Shown here: one piece after another, positions 28,136 to 37,221 of the stretch
How the letters are laid out: each line of letters opens with the position of its first letter
Numbering within the stretch: position 1 is the first letter of the stretch
Source: Opitutia bacterium
GTDB taxonomy: Bacteria > Verrucomicrobiota > Verrucomicrobiia > Opitutales > Opitutaceae
Length of the DNA stretch: 64,000 nt
Direction of reading: 5' to 3'
Assembly (NCBI GenBank): GCA_947474365.1
Contig: CANJIU010000028.1
Span: 28,950-92,949 of the forward strand
Notes under the pieces: generated by a model
Database searches by the model: none
Told to the model about the DNA's origin: nothing
What the model saw: the letters and a program-made list of their open reading frames with translations, nothing else
Made by a program: the position numbers and the translations under genes

Positions 28136-29550
28136 AGTCCGCTCCTGTCGCTCCCGCCGCCCCTGCGCCTGGCTCCGAACGCATCGCCACCGGCACGCGC
28201 TTCGCCTACGGCTCGTCGGCCTTCGCCGAAAACCTCGGACTCAATTCCGTCAACCAACTCGCCAATCCTGTTTTCAACCTGACCCTCGGCGTCAGCCCGG
28301 TTCTAGTCGGCGCGGCCATCGCGCTGCCCCGGCTCTGGGACGCCGTGATGGACCCGTGGATCGGCAACCTCAGCGACAATTGCCAGTCCCGCTGGGGCCG
28401 GCGCCGTCCGTTCATTTTGATCGGCGCCATCCTCACCGGCCTCTGCGCCGCGGGTATCTGGTATTTTCCCGACGGCCGGTCGCCCACGTTTTACTTTGGC
28501 TGGCTCGCCGTCGGGTCGTTTCTGCTCGCGACGGCCTATTCGATCTTGGTCGTGCCCTACGGGGCGCTCGGACTCGAGCTCACGCGCGACTATCACGAAC
28601 GCACGCGCCTGATGGGCGCGAAGTCGATGCTCCACAAGCTCTCGGGTGTCGTGAACCAGTGGCTCCTGAAAATCGTGCAGCTCGTCGGGAGCAACAGCCT
28701 GGTGGCCGGCAGCCGTTTCTGCGGCGTCATCATCGGTTTTGTCGTCGCCGCGCTCGGCGCGATCACGGTCTGGCGGGTCCCCGAGCGGGTCCGCCCCGCC
28801 GTCGCACCCGGCCCGAGAATTTCCACCTGGCGCGGCTGGCGCGAGACGATCAAGCGCCGGGATTTTGTCCTCCTCGCGACGGCCCAATGTCTCATCTACG
28901 CGAGCTACCTCGTCATCGATAACACTGGATTCTATCTGAACGTCTTCTATGTGAACGGCGGCGACATGGCCCAGGGAGCGCTGATGAAGGGCATCGCGGG
29001 GACGTTTTTCCAGGTCGGCGGCCTCTGTGCCATCCCCGGCATCGTCCGCCTCTCTCAGGGGATCGGAAAGAAAAATGCCTTTCTCCTCTGCACCGCCTCC
29101 ATCGTCCTCGCCGGCATCGCCAAGTGGTTCTGCTACGTGCCCAACGCCGGCTGGCTCCTTGTCATTCCCTCGCTTTTCATGGCGCCCGGCCTGGTCGCCG
29201 TGATGGTGCTCGTCCCTTCGATGACGGCGGACATCTGTGACCTCGACGAGGTCAAGACCGGCGCGCGCCGCGAGGGGATGTTCAACGCCGTCCTCGGCTG
29301 GATGCTCAAGGTCGCCCTCTCCGGCTCCATTTTTCTCGCCGGCGTCGCGTTGGACTGGACGGGTTGGAAAACGTCACTGAAGGCCGCGCAGTCCGCGGAG
29401 ACGTTTCTCGCCATGCGTATCGCATTCAGCGCGGGCACGATCGTCTTCGCGCTTCTCGCCGCCGCCCTCATCGCCTGCTACGGCGTCACGGAGGAGGACG
29501 TCGCCGCGTCACGTCGCGCGATGCGTGACAAGGCCGCCGCCGCAAGCTAA
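28132..29550 (+). CDS. GPH-type MFS sugar:cation symporter
   Basis: A 472-residue multi-pass membrane protein of the glycoside-pentoside-hexuronide:cation symporter family within the MFS. Typical features are the N-terminal GTRFAYGSSAFAENLG, the loop DAVMDPWIGNLSDNCQSRWG followed by RRRPFIL, and roughly 11-12 hydrophobic helices. It would import an oligosaccharide or uronide with protons or sodium. Translation starts at GTG 28132, overlapping the sulfatase stop (GTGA). In Gram-negative glycan loci such symporters move small products from the periplasm into the cytoplasm, which fits the receptor genes upstream and the BNR_4 gene 62 bp downstream. Confidence 0.88.
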   Translation: MKSAPVAPAAPAPGSERIATGTRFAYGSSAFAENLGLNSVNQLANPVFNLTLGVSPVLVGAAIALPRLWDAVMDPWIGNLSDNCQSRWGRRRPFILIGAILTGLCAAGIWYFPDGRSPTFYFGWLAVGSFLLATAYSILVVPYGALGLELTRDYHERTRLMGAKSMLHKLSGVVNQWLLKIVQLVGSNSLVAGSRFCGVIIGFVVAALGAITVWRVPERVRPAVAPGPRISTWRGWRETIKRRDFVLLATAQCLIYASYLVIDNTGFYLNVFYVNGGDMAQGALMKGIAGTFFQVGGLCAIPGIVRLSQGIGKKNAFLLCTASIVLAGIAKWFCYVPNAGWLLVIPSLFMAPGLVAVMVLVPSMTADICDLDEVKTGARREGMFNAVLGWMLKVALSGSIFLAGVALDWTGWKTSLKAAQSAETFLAMRIAFSAGTIVFALLAAALIACYGVTEEDVAASRRAMRDKAAAAS

Positions 29551-29612
29551 CGTTTTCCCGCCGGCCAGGAACGCCCCCCCAGGGCGGAAGGTTCCCATCG
29601 CCGGGGAAACAC

Positions 29613-30983
29613 ATGCACACGCGCCTTCTCTTCTTCGCCTTCATCCTCACCGCGGTTAAGGCGCTGTCCGCCGCTCCCGCCGCATCACCCGACTGCATCT
29701 TGATCGACCACGTCTGGTCCGGGCACCCTGTGCCGTTCGCCCTGCTCATCGAACGCGGCCACCAATTCATCGCGTATTATGACGCCGAACGCCGCATCGC
29801 CCTTGCCGGGCGCAGCCTCCCCGACGGTCCCTGGGTCCGCGTCCGGCCCGAAGGGCGCCCTGTGCCGAAACGCGATCACCCGTCCAACGCCGTCGGCTGG
29901 GACAGCCACAACAGTCTCCACCTCGCGCTGGATCGCGACGGCTGCCTGCACCTCTCCGGCAATATGCACGCCGACCCGCTGGTATACTATCGCACGCAGC
30001 GGCCCTTCGACCTCACGACGCTCGAGCGCATCGACCGGATGACCGGCGACCATGAGGATCGGGCGACGTATCCGGTTTTCTTTAGCAACGCGGCAGGGGA
30101 ACTCCTCTTCCGCTACCGCGACGGCGGCAGCGGGAATGGCAACGACTACTACAACCGCTACGACTCCGGCGCCCGCTCGTGGCGGCGATTGCTCGACACT
30201 CCGCTCCACGACGGGGAAGGCGAGCGCAACGCCTATGCCACGGCACCCGTCATGGGCCCCGACGGCCGATTCCATCTCGTCTGGGTCTGGCGCGAAACTC
30301 CCGCCGCCGAGTCGAACCACTCGCTCTCTTACGCCCGCAGCCGCGATCTCATCCACTGGGAAACCAGCACCGGCCAGCCCATCGTTCTGCCGATCACGCT
30401 CGCGAAAAGCGACATCATCGACGCTGCGAAACCCGGCGGCGGCCTCGTCAACATGACCCGCGACCTGGGCTTCGACGCCCAAGGCCGTCCGCTCGCAGTG
30501 TACCACCGCTACGACACGCGGGGAATGTCGCAGGCTTACGTCGCCCGCCCCAACGCCAAAGGCGGATGGGACGGGCACGCGCTGAGCAACTGGACGTTTC
30601 GCTGGGAATTTTCCGGCGGTGGCAGCATCCCAAGTGAAGTGTCGCTCGGCCGCCCCGTGCCCGCGCCAGACGGCACCGTGATCGTCGACTACTCGACGAA
30701 GGCCGCGGGCTCGGGGCGTTTCCAGCTCAACAGTGAAACGCTTGCCGTCATCGCGAAGCTGCCGCCCGTCCCGTCCAGCATCCCTGCCTCGCTGCGCCAA
30801 GTGCGCTCGACGTTTCCCGGACTTTCCGTGCAACTCCAAAACCACCGCGGCGAAGGCCGCACATGGGTGCTGCGCTGGGAGACGCAGGGCCGAAACCGGG
30901 ACCGCCCTCATCCCACGACGCCGCCACCCTCGGAGCTGCGACTGTACGAGTTCCCTTCCGCCGTCCCCGATCGGCAGGAGTGA
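29613..30983 (+). CDS. BNR_4-family beta-propeller carbohydrate enzyme
   Basis: A 456-residue exported protein (signal peptide about 1-21, LLFFAFILTAVKALSAA) with the BNR_4 fold. Conserved segments are FIAYYDAERRIALAGRSLPD, VGWDSHNSLHLALDRDG, HLSGNMHADPLVYYRT and DHEDRATYPVFF. This superfamily contains ulvan lyases (PL24/PL25), rhamnose-glucuronate lyases (PL42) and GH145 rhamnosidase-like enzymes, all acting around rhamnose-uronic acid linkages, plus many untested members. Whether this one is a lyase or hydrolase cannot be decided here. The position after a sulfatase and a GPH symporter supports a role in degrading a sulfated or uronate-rich glycan. ATG 29613 precedes the signal peptide, with GGGG about 8 bp upstream. 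Confidence 0.8.
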   Translation: MHTRLLFFAFILTAVKALSAAPAASPDCILIDHVWSGHPVPFALLIERGHQFIAYYDAERRIALAGRSLPDGPWVRVRPEGRPVPKRDHPSNAVGWDSHNSLHLALDRDGCLHLSGNMHADPLVYYRTQRPFDLTTLERIDRMTGDHEDRATYPVFFSNAAGELLFRYRDGGSGNGNDYYNRYDSGARSWRRLLDTPLHDGEGERNAYATAPVMGPDGRFHLVWVWRETPAAESNHSLSYARSRDLIHWETSTGQPIVLPITLAKSDIIDAAKPGGGLVNMTRDLGFDAQGRPLAVYHRYDTRGMSQAYVARPNAKGGWDGHALSNWTFRWEFSGGGSIPSEVSLGRPVPAPDGTVIVDYSTKAAGSGRFQLNSETLAVIAKLPPVPSSIPASLRQVRSTFPGLSVQLQNHRGEGRTWVLRWETQGRNRDRPHPTTPPPSELRLYEFPSAVPDRQE

Positions 30984-31053
30984 AGAGCGTCGTTCTGCTC
31001 TGGGATTCAGGCCATTTCCGGCGCCCCGTTGATCGCCGCCAGCCCCGCCCCGC

Positions 31054-31785
31054 TCACTCCGGCAGCACCTTGATCGCGAGCGCGCGAAACTCCACCGGGT
31101 CGTTGTGATTCTGCAGCGTGATCGGCCCTTCGGCCGGGACGCCAACGACGCGCGCACCGTCGACCACCGGCACGTCGTTGAGGACGACACTGACCCGGTC
31201 ACCCCGCATTGTGATCACAAACCGGTTCCATTCCCCGACTCCGCGGTCGGCCCGGACGCGTGGCATTGTCTTCATTCGCTCCTCCTTCGTCGCCGCCAGG
31301 TCCTTGAACTTCGTCCCGACCTCACCGCTGCCGCAGGGTTCGCACCAGATGTTCACCTGGGCCGCACGGACGCCGCGCAAAAACACTCCACTGTCTCCCC
31401 AACTGAGATACTCCTTCATAATCAATTTGCCCTGCGCGTCATGCTGCTCAAGGCCGTCTTCCGTGAGGAGCTGCAACGGCTTCATCTTCGGCGTGCCCGT
31501 CAGCCGCCACTCGAGCGTGAGCACGAAATTTCGCACCCGCCGCGTCGTCGAGAGATCATAGTTTCTCCCGGCGACGCGCTTCGGCTGGTCGCCGCGCAGC
31601 CGAATCACGCCATCGGCGATTTCCCACACGTGATCGAGGTGCGCCGGATGCTCCCAACCGGCCCAGCTCCGGCCGTCAAAGAGCGGGACGAAACCGTCCG
31701 ATGACGTCCCTTCCGCGGCGGCCAAACCAAGAATCGAACTCCAAAGCAGAAATCCAAGACGCAGGAAACAAGGGAGGTCAGACAT
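31054..31785 (-). CDS. DUF1080 (3-keto-glycoside hydrolase-like) exported protein
   Basis: A 243-residue protein with a signal peptide at about 1-24 and then the LamG-like DUF1080 domain: FVPLFDGRSWAGWEHP at the start, WEIADGVIRL, FVLTLEWRL, the loop SWGDSGVFLRG, WNRFVITMRGD and a final GPITLQNHNDPVEFRAL. Some characterised members of this family cleave or eliminate 3-keto-glucosides after oxidation by Gfo/Idh/MocA enzymes. It converges on the BNR_4 gene, and a Gfo/Idh/MocA gene lies 1.1 kb away, so a keto-glycoside role is plausible but inferred. A second, more divergent DUF1080 protein is at 46063. Confidence 0.85.
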   Translation of the reverse strand: MSDLPCFLRLGFLLWSSILGLAAAEGTSSDGFVPLFDGRSWAGWEHPAHLDHVWEIADGVIRLRGDQPKRVAGRNYDLSTTRRVRNFVLTLEWRLTGTPKMKPLQLLTEDGLEQHDAQGKLIMKEYLSWGDSGVFLRGVRAAQVNIWCEPCGSGEVGTKFKDLAATKEERMKTMPRVRADRGVGEWNRFVITMRGDRVSVVLNDVPVVDGARVVGVPAEGPITLQNHNDPVEFRALAIKVLPE

Positions 31786-31928
31786 GGGAACTCCATCGCA
31801 GGATAATTGAGCTTCCGAGGAAAGAACGAACCCACGCGGCGCCGATCGGAGCCGGAATTAGTCCGCCTATTTTCGCGCCGGCGCGGAAAAGCCCGGCCCC
31901 GGCGTCAAAACTGCTGTCAGCGGTCTTC

Positions 31929-32861
31929 ATGGTGTTCAATGAAGTAACCCTGCCCTCTCCCACCTTCGACGTGACACTGCGGGTCGGCTGCAGTCTCTCC
32001 TACCACGTCTCGGGTCAGGCGTGGCTGCTGCTCCAACCAAAGCCGACCCCAAACCGCAATCACGCCGTGGTCTTCGAGGCCTTCGCCCTTGGTCACAATT
32101 TGCCCGCAGAGCGATTCACGGACAGTCACGGCAATCAAATCCATCGCGTCCTTCTCGCCCCCGGCACGAACACGATCCGCCACGACGCGATCGTCGCGGT
32201 CTCGTCGCAGCCCGACAATCACGACCTGCCGCCGAGCGCGCCGCTTTCCCCCGGCGATCTGCCGCCCTCCCTCCTGCGGTACACGCTGCCGAGCCGGTAT
32301 TGCGACTCCGACAAGCTGACCAATTTTGCCTGGCAAAAGTTCGGCCAGGTGCCGCACGGCTGGCCTCGCGCCCAAGCGATCAGCCAGTGGGTGCACGACA
32401 ACATCGAATACCGCTACGGGTCTGGTCACTCCGAACTCTCCGCCTGCGACGTGCTCGCGCGCGGCCACGGGGTCTGCCGTGATTTTGCCCACCTCGTCAT
32501 CGCGCTCAACCGCACGTTCAACGTCCCGGCGCGTTATGTGACCGGCCACCTGCCCGACATCGGATTTCCCGATCCTGAAAACCACATGGATTTTCACGCC
32601 TATGCGGAGATCTATCTGGGCGGACACTGGTTCACGACCGACGCCCGGTTTCACGTGCCACGCATCGGCCGGGTCAAAGTCTCCTGCGGACAGGACGCGG
32701 TGGACGGCGCGTTCTCGACCATTTTTGGCGGCGCCGCCCTCACGCACTTTCAGGTGTGGGCCTATCAGGTGCCCCGCGGCACGGTCGGCGTCGGCGACGC
32801 CTTGGATTTCTCCAAGCGCCTCGACAACCAGTGGACGATCTGGACGGATCCGATGCGGTGA
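31929..32861 (+). CDS. Transglutaminase-like cysteine protease-fold protein
   Basis: A 310-residue protein without signal peptide. The N-terminal beta domain (about 1-110) resembles the bacterial transglutaminase N-terminal region. The papain-like core follows, with catalytic Cys183 in ARGHGVCRDFAH, His223 in MDFHAYAEIYL and Asp238 in FTTDARF, a complete triad. Bacterial members are often peptidases or amidases rather than cross-linkers. ATG 31929 is chosen because upstream in-frame sequence reads through the divergent DUF1080 promoter and is not family-like. It lies between divergent and convergent genes and appears to be transcribed alone. Confidence 0.85.
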   Translation: MVFNEVTLPSPTFDVTLRVGCSLSYHVSGQAWLLLQPKPTPNRNHAVVFEAFALGHNLPAERFTDSHGNQIHRVLLAPGTNTIRHDAIVAVSSQPDNHDLPPSAPLSPGDLPPSLLRYTLPSRYCDSDKLTNFAWQKFGQVPHGWPRAQAISQWVHDNIEYRYGSGHSELSACDVLARGHGVCRDFAHLVIALNRTFNVPARYVTGHLPDIGFPDPENHMDFHAYAEIYLGGHWFTTDARFHVPRIGRVKVSCGQDAVDGAFSTIFGGAALTHFQVWAYQVPRGTVGVGDALDFSKRLDNQWTIWTDPMR

Positions 32862-32907
32862 GGCACGGGCAAGACGCGGATTTCGGCGCGGCTCGCACGT
32901 CGTGCCG

Positions 32908-34317
32908 TCACACCTTCCAACCCGCGCGCGCCTTGATCGCGACGAGCGCGTTGAGCGACGGATCGTTGGTCACGCGGCCGGCCTTCGCATCCCACTCGAT
33001 GCGTTTGCCGGTGCGCATCGCGAGCACGCCGAGCAGCACCATCTCGGAAAGCGGCACCGAGTATTCGAAATTCGATCCCGGCATCGGGCCGGTCTTCGCG
33101 ATCGCGTCGAGCCACTCCTTCATCGGCCCGCCGATCACGCGCGGAATCGTCGCCGGCGGGCGGTTCTTTTTGAATTCCTCCCAGGTCGCGTTCGGCAGCA
33201 GCCGCGGGCTGTCGGGCCGGCCGCCCGGCGCAATCAGCGTGTGCTGGCTGCCAAACATGATCATGCCGCGCGCCGGAAATCCCGTCTTCTTCGCGTCGTC
33301 TTCCCAGCCCCGCGGCGCGGACGGTTTCTTCCGCTCGCCCTCCAGCCACTTGAGCGTGACGGGCGGGCGCTGGCCGCGCGCCGGAAACTTGTACGTCAGC
33401 TCCGCCCACTCTGGCACGATTTCCGGATGCACCGAGCCCACCTCCACGTCGACCGAGGTCGGAGCGCCGAGATCCAGGGCCCAGAACGGCGCGTCGAGCG
33501 TGTGACACGCCCAGTCGCCGAGCATGCCGTTGCCGAAATTCCACCAGCCGCGCCAACGCACCGGCGCGATGCTCTCGTGGTACGGCCGCACGTCCGCCGG
33601 TCCGAGCCAGAGATCCCAATTCAACGTCGACGGCGGCGTTTGCACCGGCAGCGGCAGCGAGGCGGGCCGCTGAAAATAATGATCGTTGAACGTGGGCGAC
33701 CAGGCCTGCACCTCGCGCACGTCACCGATCGCGCCGGCCGTGACCCACTCGCGCATCAGCCGGATGCCCTCGGTCGCCCGGCCTTGATTGCCCATCTGCG
33801 AAATGATCCCCTTCTTCTTCGCCGCGTCGCGCAGCGCCCGCGCCTCGCCGACGGTGTGGGTGAGCGGTTTTTCGACGTAGACATGCTTGCCCCGCTGAAT
33901 CGCCATCATCGCCGCTGGAAAGTGGTGGTGATCAGGCGTGGAGACGGTGACGGCGTCGATCTTGTCGGACATCTTCGCGAACATCTCGCGGTAATCCTCG
34001 AAGAGCGGCACCGACGACAGATCCGCGCAGGTGAGCTGGGAGTTTTTCTTCAGGTCCGCTCCGCGCTTGTAGGTGGCCTTGACGTGCACCTGATCGGGAT
34101 CGCACAGCGCGACGATGTTCACCCGCGGGTCCTTCATCATCTCGCCGACGGCCGCCCAGCCGCGATTGGCGATGCCGATACAGGCGACGTTGATCTTGCC
34201 GTTGGCCGATCCGCCCGCCTGGCCGATGCTGAAGCGGGGCAGCGTGAACGCGGTGGCCGCGAGCGCGGACGTCTTGAGGAAGGTGCGGCGGGACTGGGGT
34301 GAGTGCGAGGAGTTCAT
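32908..34317 (-). CDS. Tat-exported Gfo/Idh/MocA-family oxidoreductase
   Basis: A 469-residue NAD(P)-type oxidoreductase. The N terminus has a twin-arginine signal (SRRTFLKTSALAATAFTLP). The Rossmann start is KINVACIGIANRGWA, and the family motif EKPLTHTVGEARAL carries the conserved Lys. VSTPDHHH and GNQGR segments are also present. Export by Tat implies that it folds with a tightly bound cofactor before reaching the periplasm. Relatives oxidise or reduce sugars, including glycoside 3-oxidation in partnership with DUF1080 proteins, two of which are in this window. ATG 34317 places the RR motif at residues 10-11; an upstream ATG adds 10 residues. The gene converges on the transglutaminase-like gene. 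Confidence 0.88.
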   Translation of the reverse strand: MNSSHSPQSRRTFLKTSALAATAFTLPRFSIGQAGGSANGKINVACIGIANRGWAAVGEMMKDPRVNIVALCDPDQVHVKATYKRGADLKKNSQLTCADLSSVPLFEDYREMFAKMSDKIDAVTVSTPDHHHFPAAMMAIQRGKHVYVEKPLTHTVGEARALRDAAKKKGIISQMGNQGRATEGIRLMREWVTAGAIGDVREVQAWSPTFNDHYFQRPASLPLPVQTPPSTLNWDLWLGPADVRPYHESIAPVRWRGWWNFGNGMLGDWACHTLDAPFWALDLGAPTSVDVEVGSVHPEIVPEWAELTYKFPARGQRPPVTLKWLEGERKKPSAPRGWEDDAKKTGFPARGMIMFGSQHTLIAPGGRPDSPRLLPNATWEEFKKNRPPATIPRVIGGPMKEWLDAIAKTGPMPGSNFEYSVPLSEMVLLGVLAMRTGKRIEWDAKAGRVTNDPSLNALVAIKARAGWKV

Positions 34318-34381
34318 CAGAGAGGAGTAATGACGATGGCGGGGCAACTTGGTGACCGTGACCCGAAAACGGTTACCGGCA

Positions 34382-34933
34382 TCATGCGGCCGGGTAAAGC
34401 TCAGCCAGTTTCCGCACCGTCTTGAGGTTGCGCATCGTCGACGACGGAAGCCGCAGCGCCTTCACCGCCGGCGAGGCCCAGATACGCGACTCGTGGGTCT
34501 TAATCCCACGGCAAAGCCAGTAGTACTCTCGTCCCTCGACGCAGAATTCATCCGTGTCCGAACGGCACGCCGCCAGGGCGCGCTGCCGATCCACGCCCAA
34601 CTCGATCGGGAGGAAGCCGACATGAACCGTGTTGGCCGGATCACCCATGTCCATCGCCGAGAACGGATGCAGCGCCGCAACCGCGGCCACCTCCGTCCGT
34701 GTGCGGACGAACGTGTCGACCTCGTAGCCGAGCGCGCCCTGCAAGTGCTGCTCGATCTGCCGCGCAAGTTTCCGGTCGTCGCCGGTGGCGGTGGAGAAAA
34801 TCACGTTGCCGCTCGCGATAAACGTCTCGACCGCGGAAAACGCCATCGCCTCGAATTCCGCGCGCAGGACGTCCATCTTGATCCGACGGCGGCCGAGGTT
34901 GATGCCGCGGAGGAACGCAATGAAATGGTGCAT
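34382..34933 (-). CDS. DUF1697 family protein
   Basis: A 183-residue soluble protein. The start HHFIAFLRGINLGRRRIKMD followed by LRAEFEAMAFSAVETFIASGNVIF is the classic DUF1697 beginning (a duplicated ferredoxin-like fold; function unknown). HVGFLP and the C-terminal ending TMRNLKTVRKLAEL also match. ATG 34933 is chosen because the family usually starts 3-6 residues before the AFLRGIN motif. It lies 64 bp upstream of the Gfo/Idh/MocA gene in the same direction, but a functional link is unlikely since DUF1697 genes occur in varied contexts. Confidence 0.85.
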   Translation of the reverse strand: MHHFIAFLRGINLGRRRIKMDVLRAEFEAMAFSAVETFIASGNVIFSTATGDDRKLARQIEQHLQGALGYEVDTFVRTRTEVAAVAALHPFSAMDMGDPANTVHVGFLPIELGVDRQRALAACRSDTDEFCVEGREYYWLCRGIKTHESRIWASPAVKALRLPSSTMRNLKTVRKLAELYPAA

Positions 34934-35023
34934 GAAAGCCCGAACGGGGTGCTGGTACCCTGACGTCTCCCCGGTCGTCGTCAAAATCCAATGTGCGGCC
35001 CCGATCTCAAGTCGCGTCGGCCC

Positions 35024-35054
35024 CCCTCCGCACCGTCACCGGCGCGGTCAGAAG
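35024..35054. repeat. Intergenic repeat, copy A
   Basis: CCCTCCGCACC (35024-35034) and GGCGCGGTCAGAAG (35041-35054) both recur exactly at 39484-39494 and 39543-39556. The two blocks are 6 bases apart here and 48 bases apart in the other copy. The segment is partly self-complementary. Probably a REP-like dispersed element. Confidence 0.45.
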
Positions 35055-35120
35055 CGGTCCCCCGGCGGTCCGGCCGAACATACACGTTGTGTCTGCACCA
35101 CGACGGGGATAGACTGATGA

Positions 35121-35471
35121 ATGGAAACCAAAACAACGACCTGGCAGGAACGATTCGGTCTCACCACCTGCCCGGCCGAGTTAATCGATCCCGCGATTCC
35201 ACCTGGCGTGCTCGGGGTGGCTGTCGTCTACACAACCGGCGCGACCGGCGAAAAAGTCTTCCTCGTGGTGGAATCGCGCTCCGGAAGTCTGCGCAGCCAA
35301 TGCGCCCGCCGCCTGCAAACGGCCAAATTCCCGCCAGCCACACCGCTGACCGTGGCTTTCCAGGGGCAAGTCCTGCCCGACGATTCGCCCGAAGCCGTTG
35401 ACGTCGCGTGCCGCCAGCAAGTGGTCCTGGCAGGTGAATTGCGCCGCGAATTGCGGCCGGCGATGCGGTGA
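35121..35471 (+). CDS. Hypothetical protein
   Basis: I do not recognise the family. The 116-residue product has no signal peptide, transmembrane helix or metal-binding cluster. It reads as a mixed alpha/beta soluble protein (VLGVAVVYTTGATGEKVFLVVESRSGSLR; LTVAFQGQVLP), and the pattern of hydrophobic strands supports real coding. GGGGA lies 12 bp before ATG 35121. It converges on the PQQ-type propeller gene, with 31 bp between stop codons, and diverges from the DUF1697 gene. Confidence 0.5.
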   Translation: METKTTTWQERFGLTTCPAELIDPAIPPGVLGVAVVYTTGATGEKVFLVVESRSGSLRSQCARRLQTAKFPPATPLTVAFQGQVLPDDSPEAVDVACRQQVVLAGELRRELRPAMR

Positions 35472-35502
35472 TCCGCGACCACGTCCGGAAATCTGTCTCG
35501 TT

Positions 35503-37098
35503 TTACCGGGCAGCGGCAGCAGGGGGATCCGCCAAAGCCACCCGCAGGCACGCTGCCTCCTGGTCGTTGCGGACCAGCAACAGATCGCCCGCGAGCGCGA
35601 TCGGGTTCCAGGTCTTGGAGGAGAACACGCGGAAGCGGTGCAGTACGTTCGGCCCGCTCGGCGTTGGACGGAGCAGCAACAGCTCTCCGTTCTCCGCCAT
35701 CAGCAGATAAAGATCGCCGATGAGAAGTCCCTGACCGTGGCCATGGCGGCCTTCCTTCCATTTTTCCGAGCCATCCTTGAGATCGAGGCACGCGAGCATG
35801 CCGTCGTCCAGGCCATAGAGAAAACCATCGCGCGCCACCGGGTTCGCAAACTTGGCCTTGAGTTTCAGAGAGCGCCAAACGCGTTCGGCGGCGAAGGTTC
35901 CATCCGCGGCCTGCTTGATTCGCAGCAGCTCGCTGCCGACACCGTAGCCCGCCGAGAAAACAACCTGGTCAGGTCCGACCACCACCGGCACTGCAACGTG
36001 CGGCTGGCCGACACCCCACGGATATTCCCAGAGCACCGCACCGCTCGCTGCGTCGTGCGCGGTGATGCGGCGGTGGTTGTACGCCAGGATCTGCCGCCGC
36101 CCGGCGAGGGTCGTGAGAAATGGCGAGCCATAACCCGCCTCCGCGTCGCCCGCCGCCCACACCGATTCGCCCGTGTCGGCCCGATAAGCCAGCAGCGATT
36201 TGTGATCCTTGCCGCCGGCGCTGACGATGATGCGGCCCTCGAGGAAAAGCGGCGAACCCGCGTAACCCCACGGCGGCATTTTCGCTCCCGCCTCTGCGAG
36301 GATGTCGTGCGTCCACTGCACCTTTCCAGTGGCGAGGTCGAGGGCGTTCAACCGCCCGGTTGACCCAAGGGTGTAGACCCGATCGCCCACGACCGTCGGC
36401 GTGGCACGCGGACCTTCGCCACCAATCGGATTGTCGTAGCGCGCGACATCACCGTGGGTCCACAGCAACCTCCCCGTGAGCAGGTCGCTGCAAACAATAT
36501 TTTCCTTCTCCCCGTCCTGCTCCTGCGTCAGCACGCGAGTGCCGACGATCGCGAACCCCGACCAGCCGGCCCCCACCTTGCTCCGCCACAACACTTGCGG
36601 CGGATGTTTGCCCCAGTCGGGATCGAGCAGCGGACCTGCGAGCACAGCGTTGCGATCCGGGCCAAGGAACTGCGGAAAATCCGGACGCGCGGCCAGCAAC
36701 GGAAGCGCCGGAGAAACGGGCGTGACCGTCTCCACCGTCGCGGCCGCGGGTCGACCGGTCTTCTCCCACCGCGGGGCGAGGATCGGCAGGAGGTCGCCGC
36801 TCACACCCCGGACACGGAAGAGTGACGCACCCAACCCGATCACACCCAGCACTCCGAACGTCACGCCAAGCCGCAGTCGTTTCCCTGCCCGCGAGAAAAA
36901 CGTCCACCAAACCAGGAGAAACACCAGCGCCCCGAGCACGCTCACCACAGTCCAGGTGTTCCGCTGCTGAAAGGTCATCCCGTCGCGGAGCCGCACGATC
37001 GCGATGCTTACCGCCGCCACCACCAAAATCAGTCCCGCCGGCCACCAACGGAGGCCCGGACGGAAGTTCAAGGAAGATTCGGATGCCACACCAGTCAT
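35503..37098 (-). CDS. Membrane-anchored PQQ-type beta-propeller protein
   Basis: A 531-residue protein. Three hydrophobic helices lie near the N terminus (around WWPAGLILVVAAVSIAIV, VVSVLGALVFLLVWWTFF and VTFGVLGVIGLGASLF). A long outer domain of PQQ-like repeats follows (DFPQFLGPDRNAV; ATGKVQWTHDIL; ADTGESVWAAG; ASGAVLWEYPWG; LKDGSEKWKEG). Proteins with this FLGPxRN start are common in Verrucomicrobiota and Planctomycetota. They lack evident quinoprotein active-site residues, so a scaffold or binding role is as likely as dehydrogenase activity. ATG 37098 is chosen, 12 codons inside the open frame. The solute-binding protein gene lies 123 bp upstream in the same direction. Confidence 0.8.
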   Translation of the reverse strand: MTGVASESSLNFRPGLRWWPAGLILVVAAVSIAIVRLRDGMTFQQRNTWTVVSVLGALVFLLVWWTFFSRAGKRLRLGVTFGVLGVIGLGASLFRVRGVSGDLLPILAPRWEKTGRPAAATVETVTPVSPALPLLAARPDFPQFLGPDRNAVLAGPLLDPDWGKHPPQVLWRSKVGAGWSGFAIVGTRVLTQEQDGEKENIVCSDLLTGRLLWTHGDVARYDNPIGGEGPRATPTVVGDRVYTLGSTGRLNALDLATGKVQWTHDILAEAGAKMPPWGYAGSPLFLEGRIIVSAGGKDHKSLLAYRADTGESVWAAGDAEAGYGSPFLTTLAGRRQILAYNHRRITAHDAASGAVLWEYPWGVGQPHVAVPVVVGPDQVVFSAGYGVGSELLRIKQAADGTFAAERVWRSLKLKAKFANPVARDGFLYGLDDGMLACLDLKDGSEKWKEGRHGHGQGLLIGDLYLLMAENGELLLLRPTPSGPNVLHRFRVFSSKTWNPIALAGDLLLVRNDQEAACLRVALADPPAAAAR

Positions 37099-37221
37099 GC
37101 CGCCGACGAAAGGGGACCACCGCGCCCAGTGCAATCAGGTCCGTAAAGGGACGGCCGGCTTAAAACCGACGTTCGCCGTTTGGCCTGCGCTCAACCACCC
37201 ACGCTCAACCGCATTCCTCCG

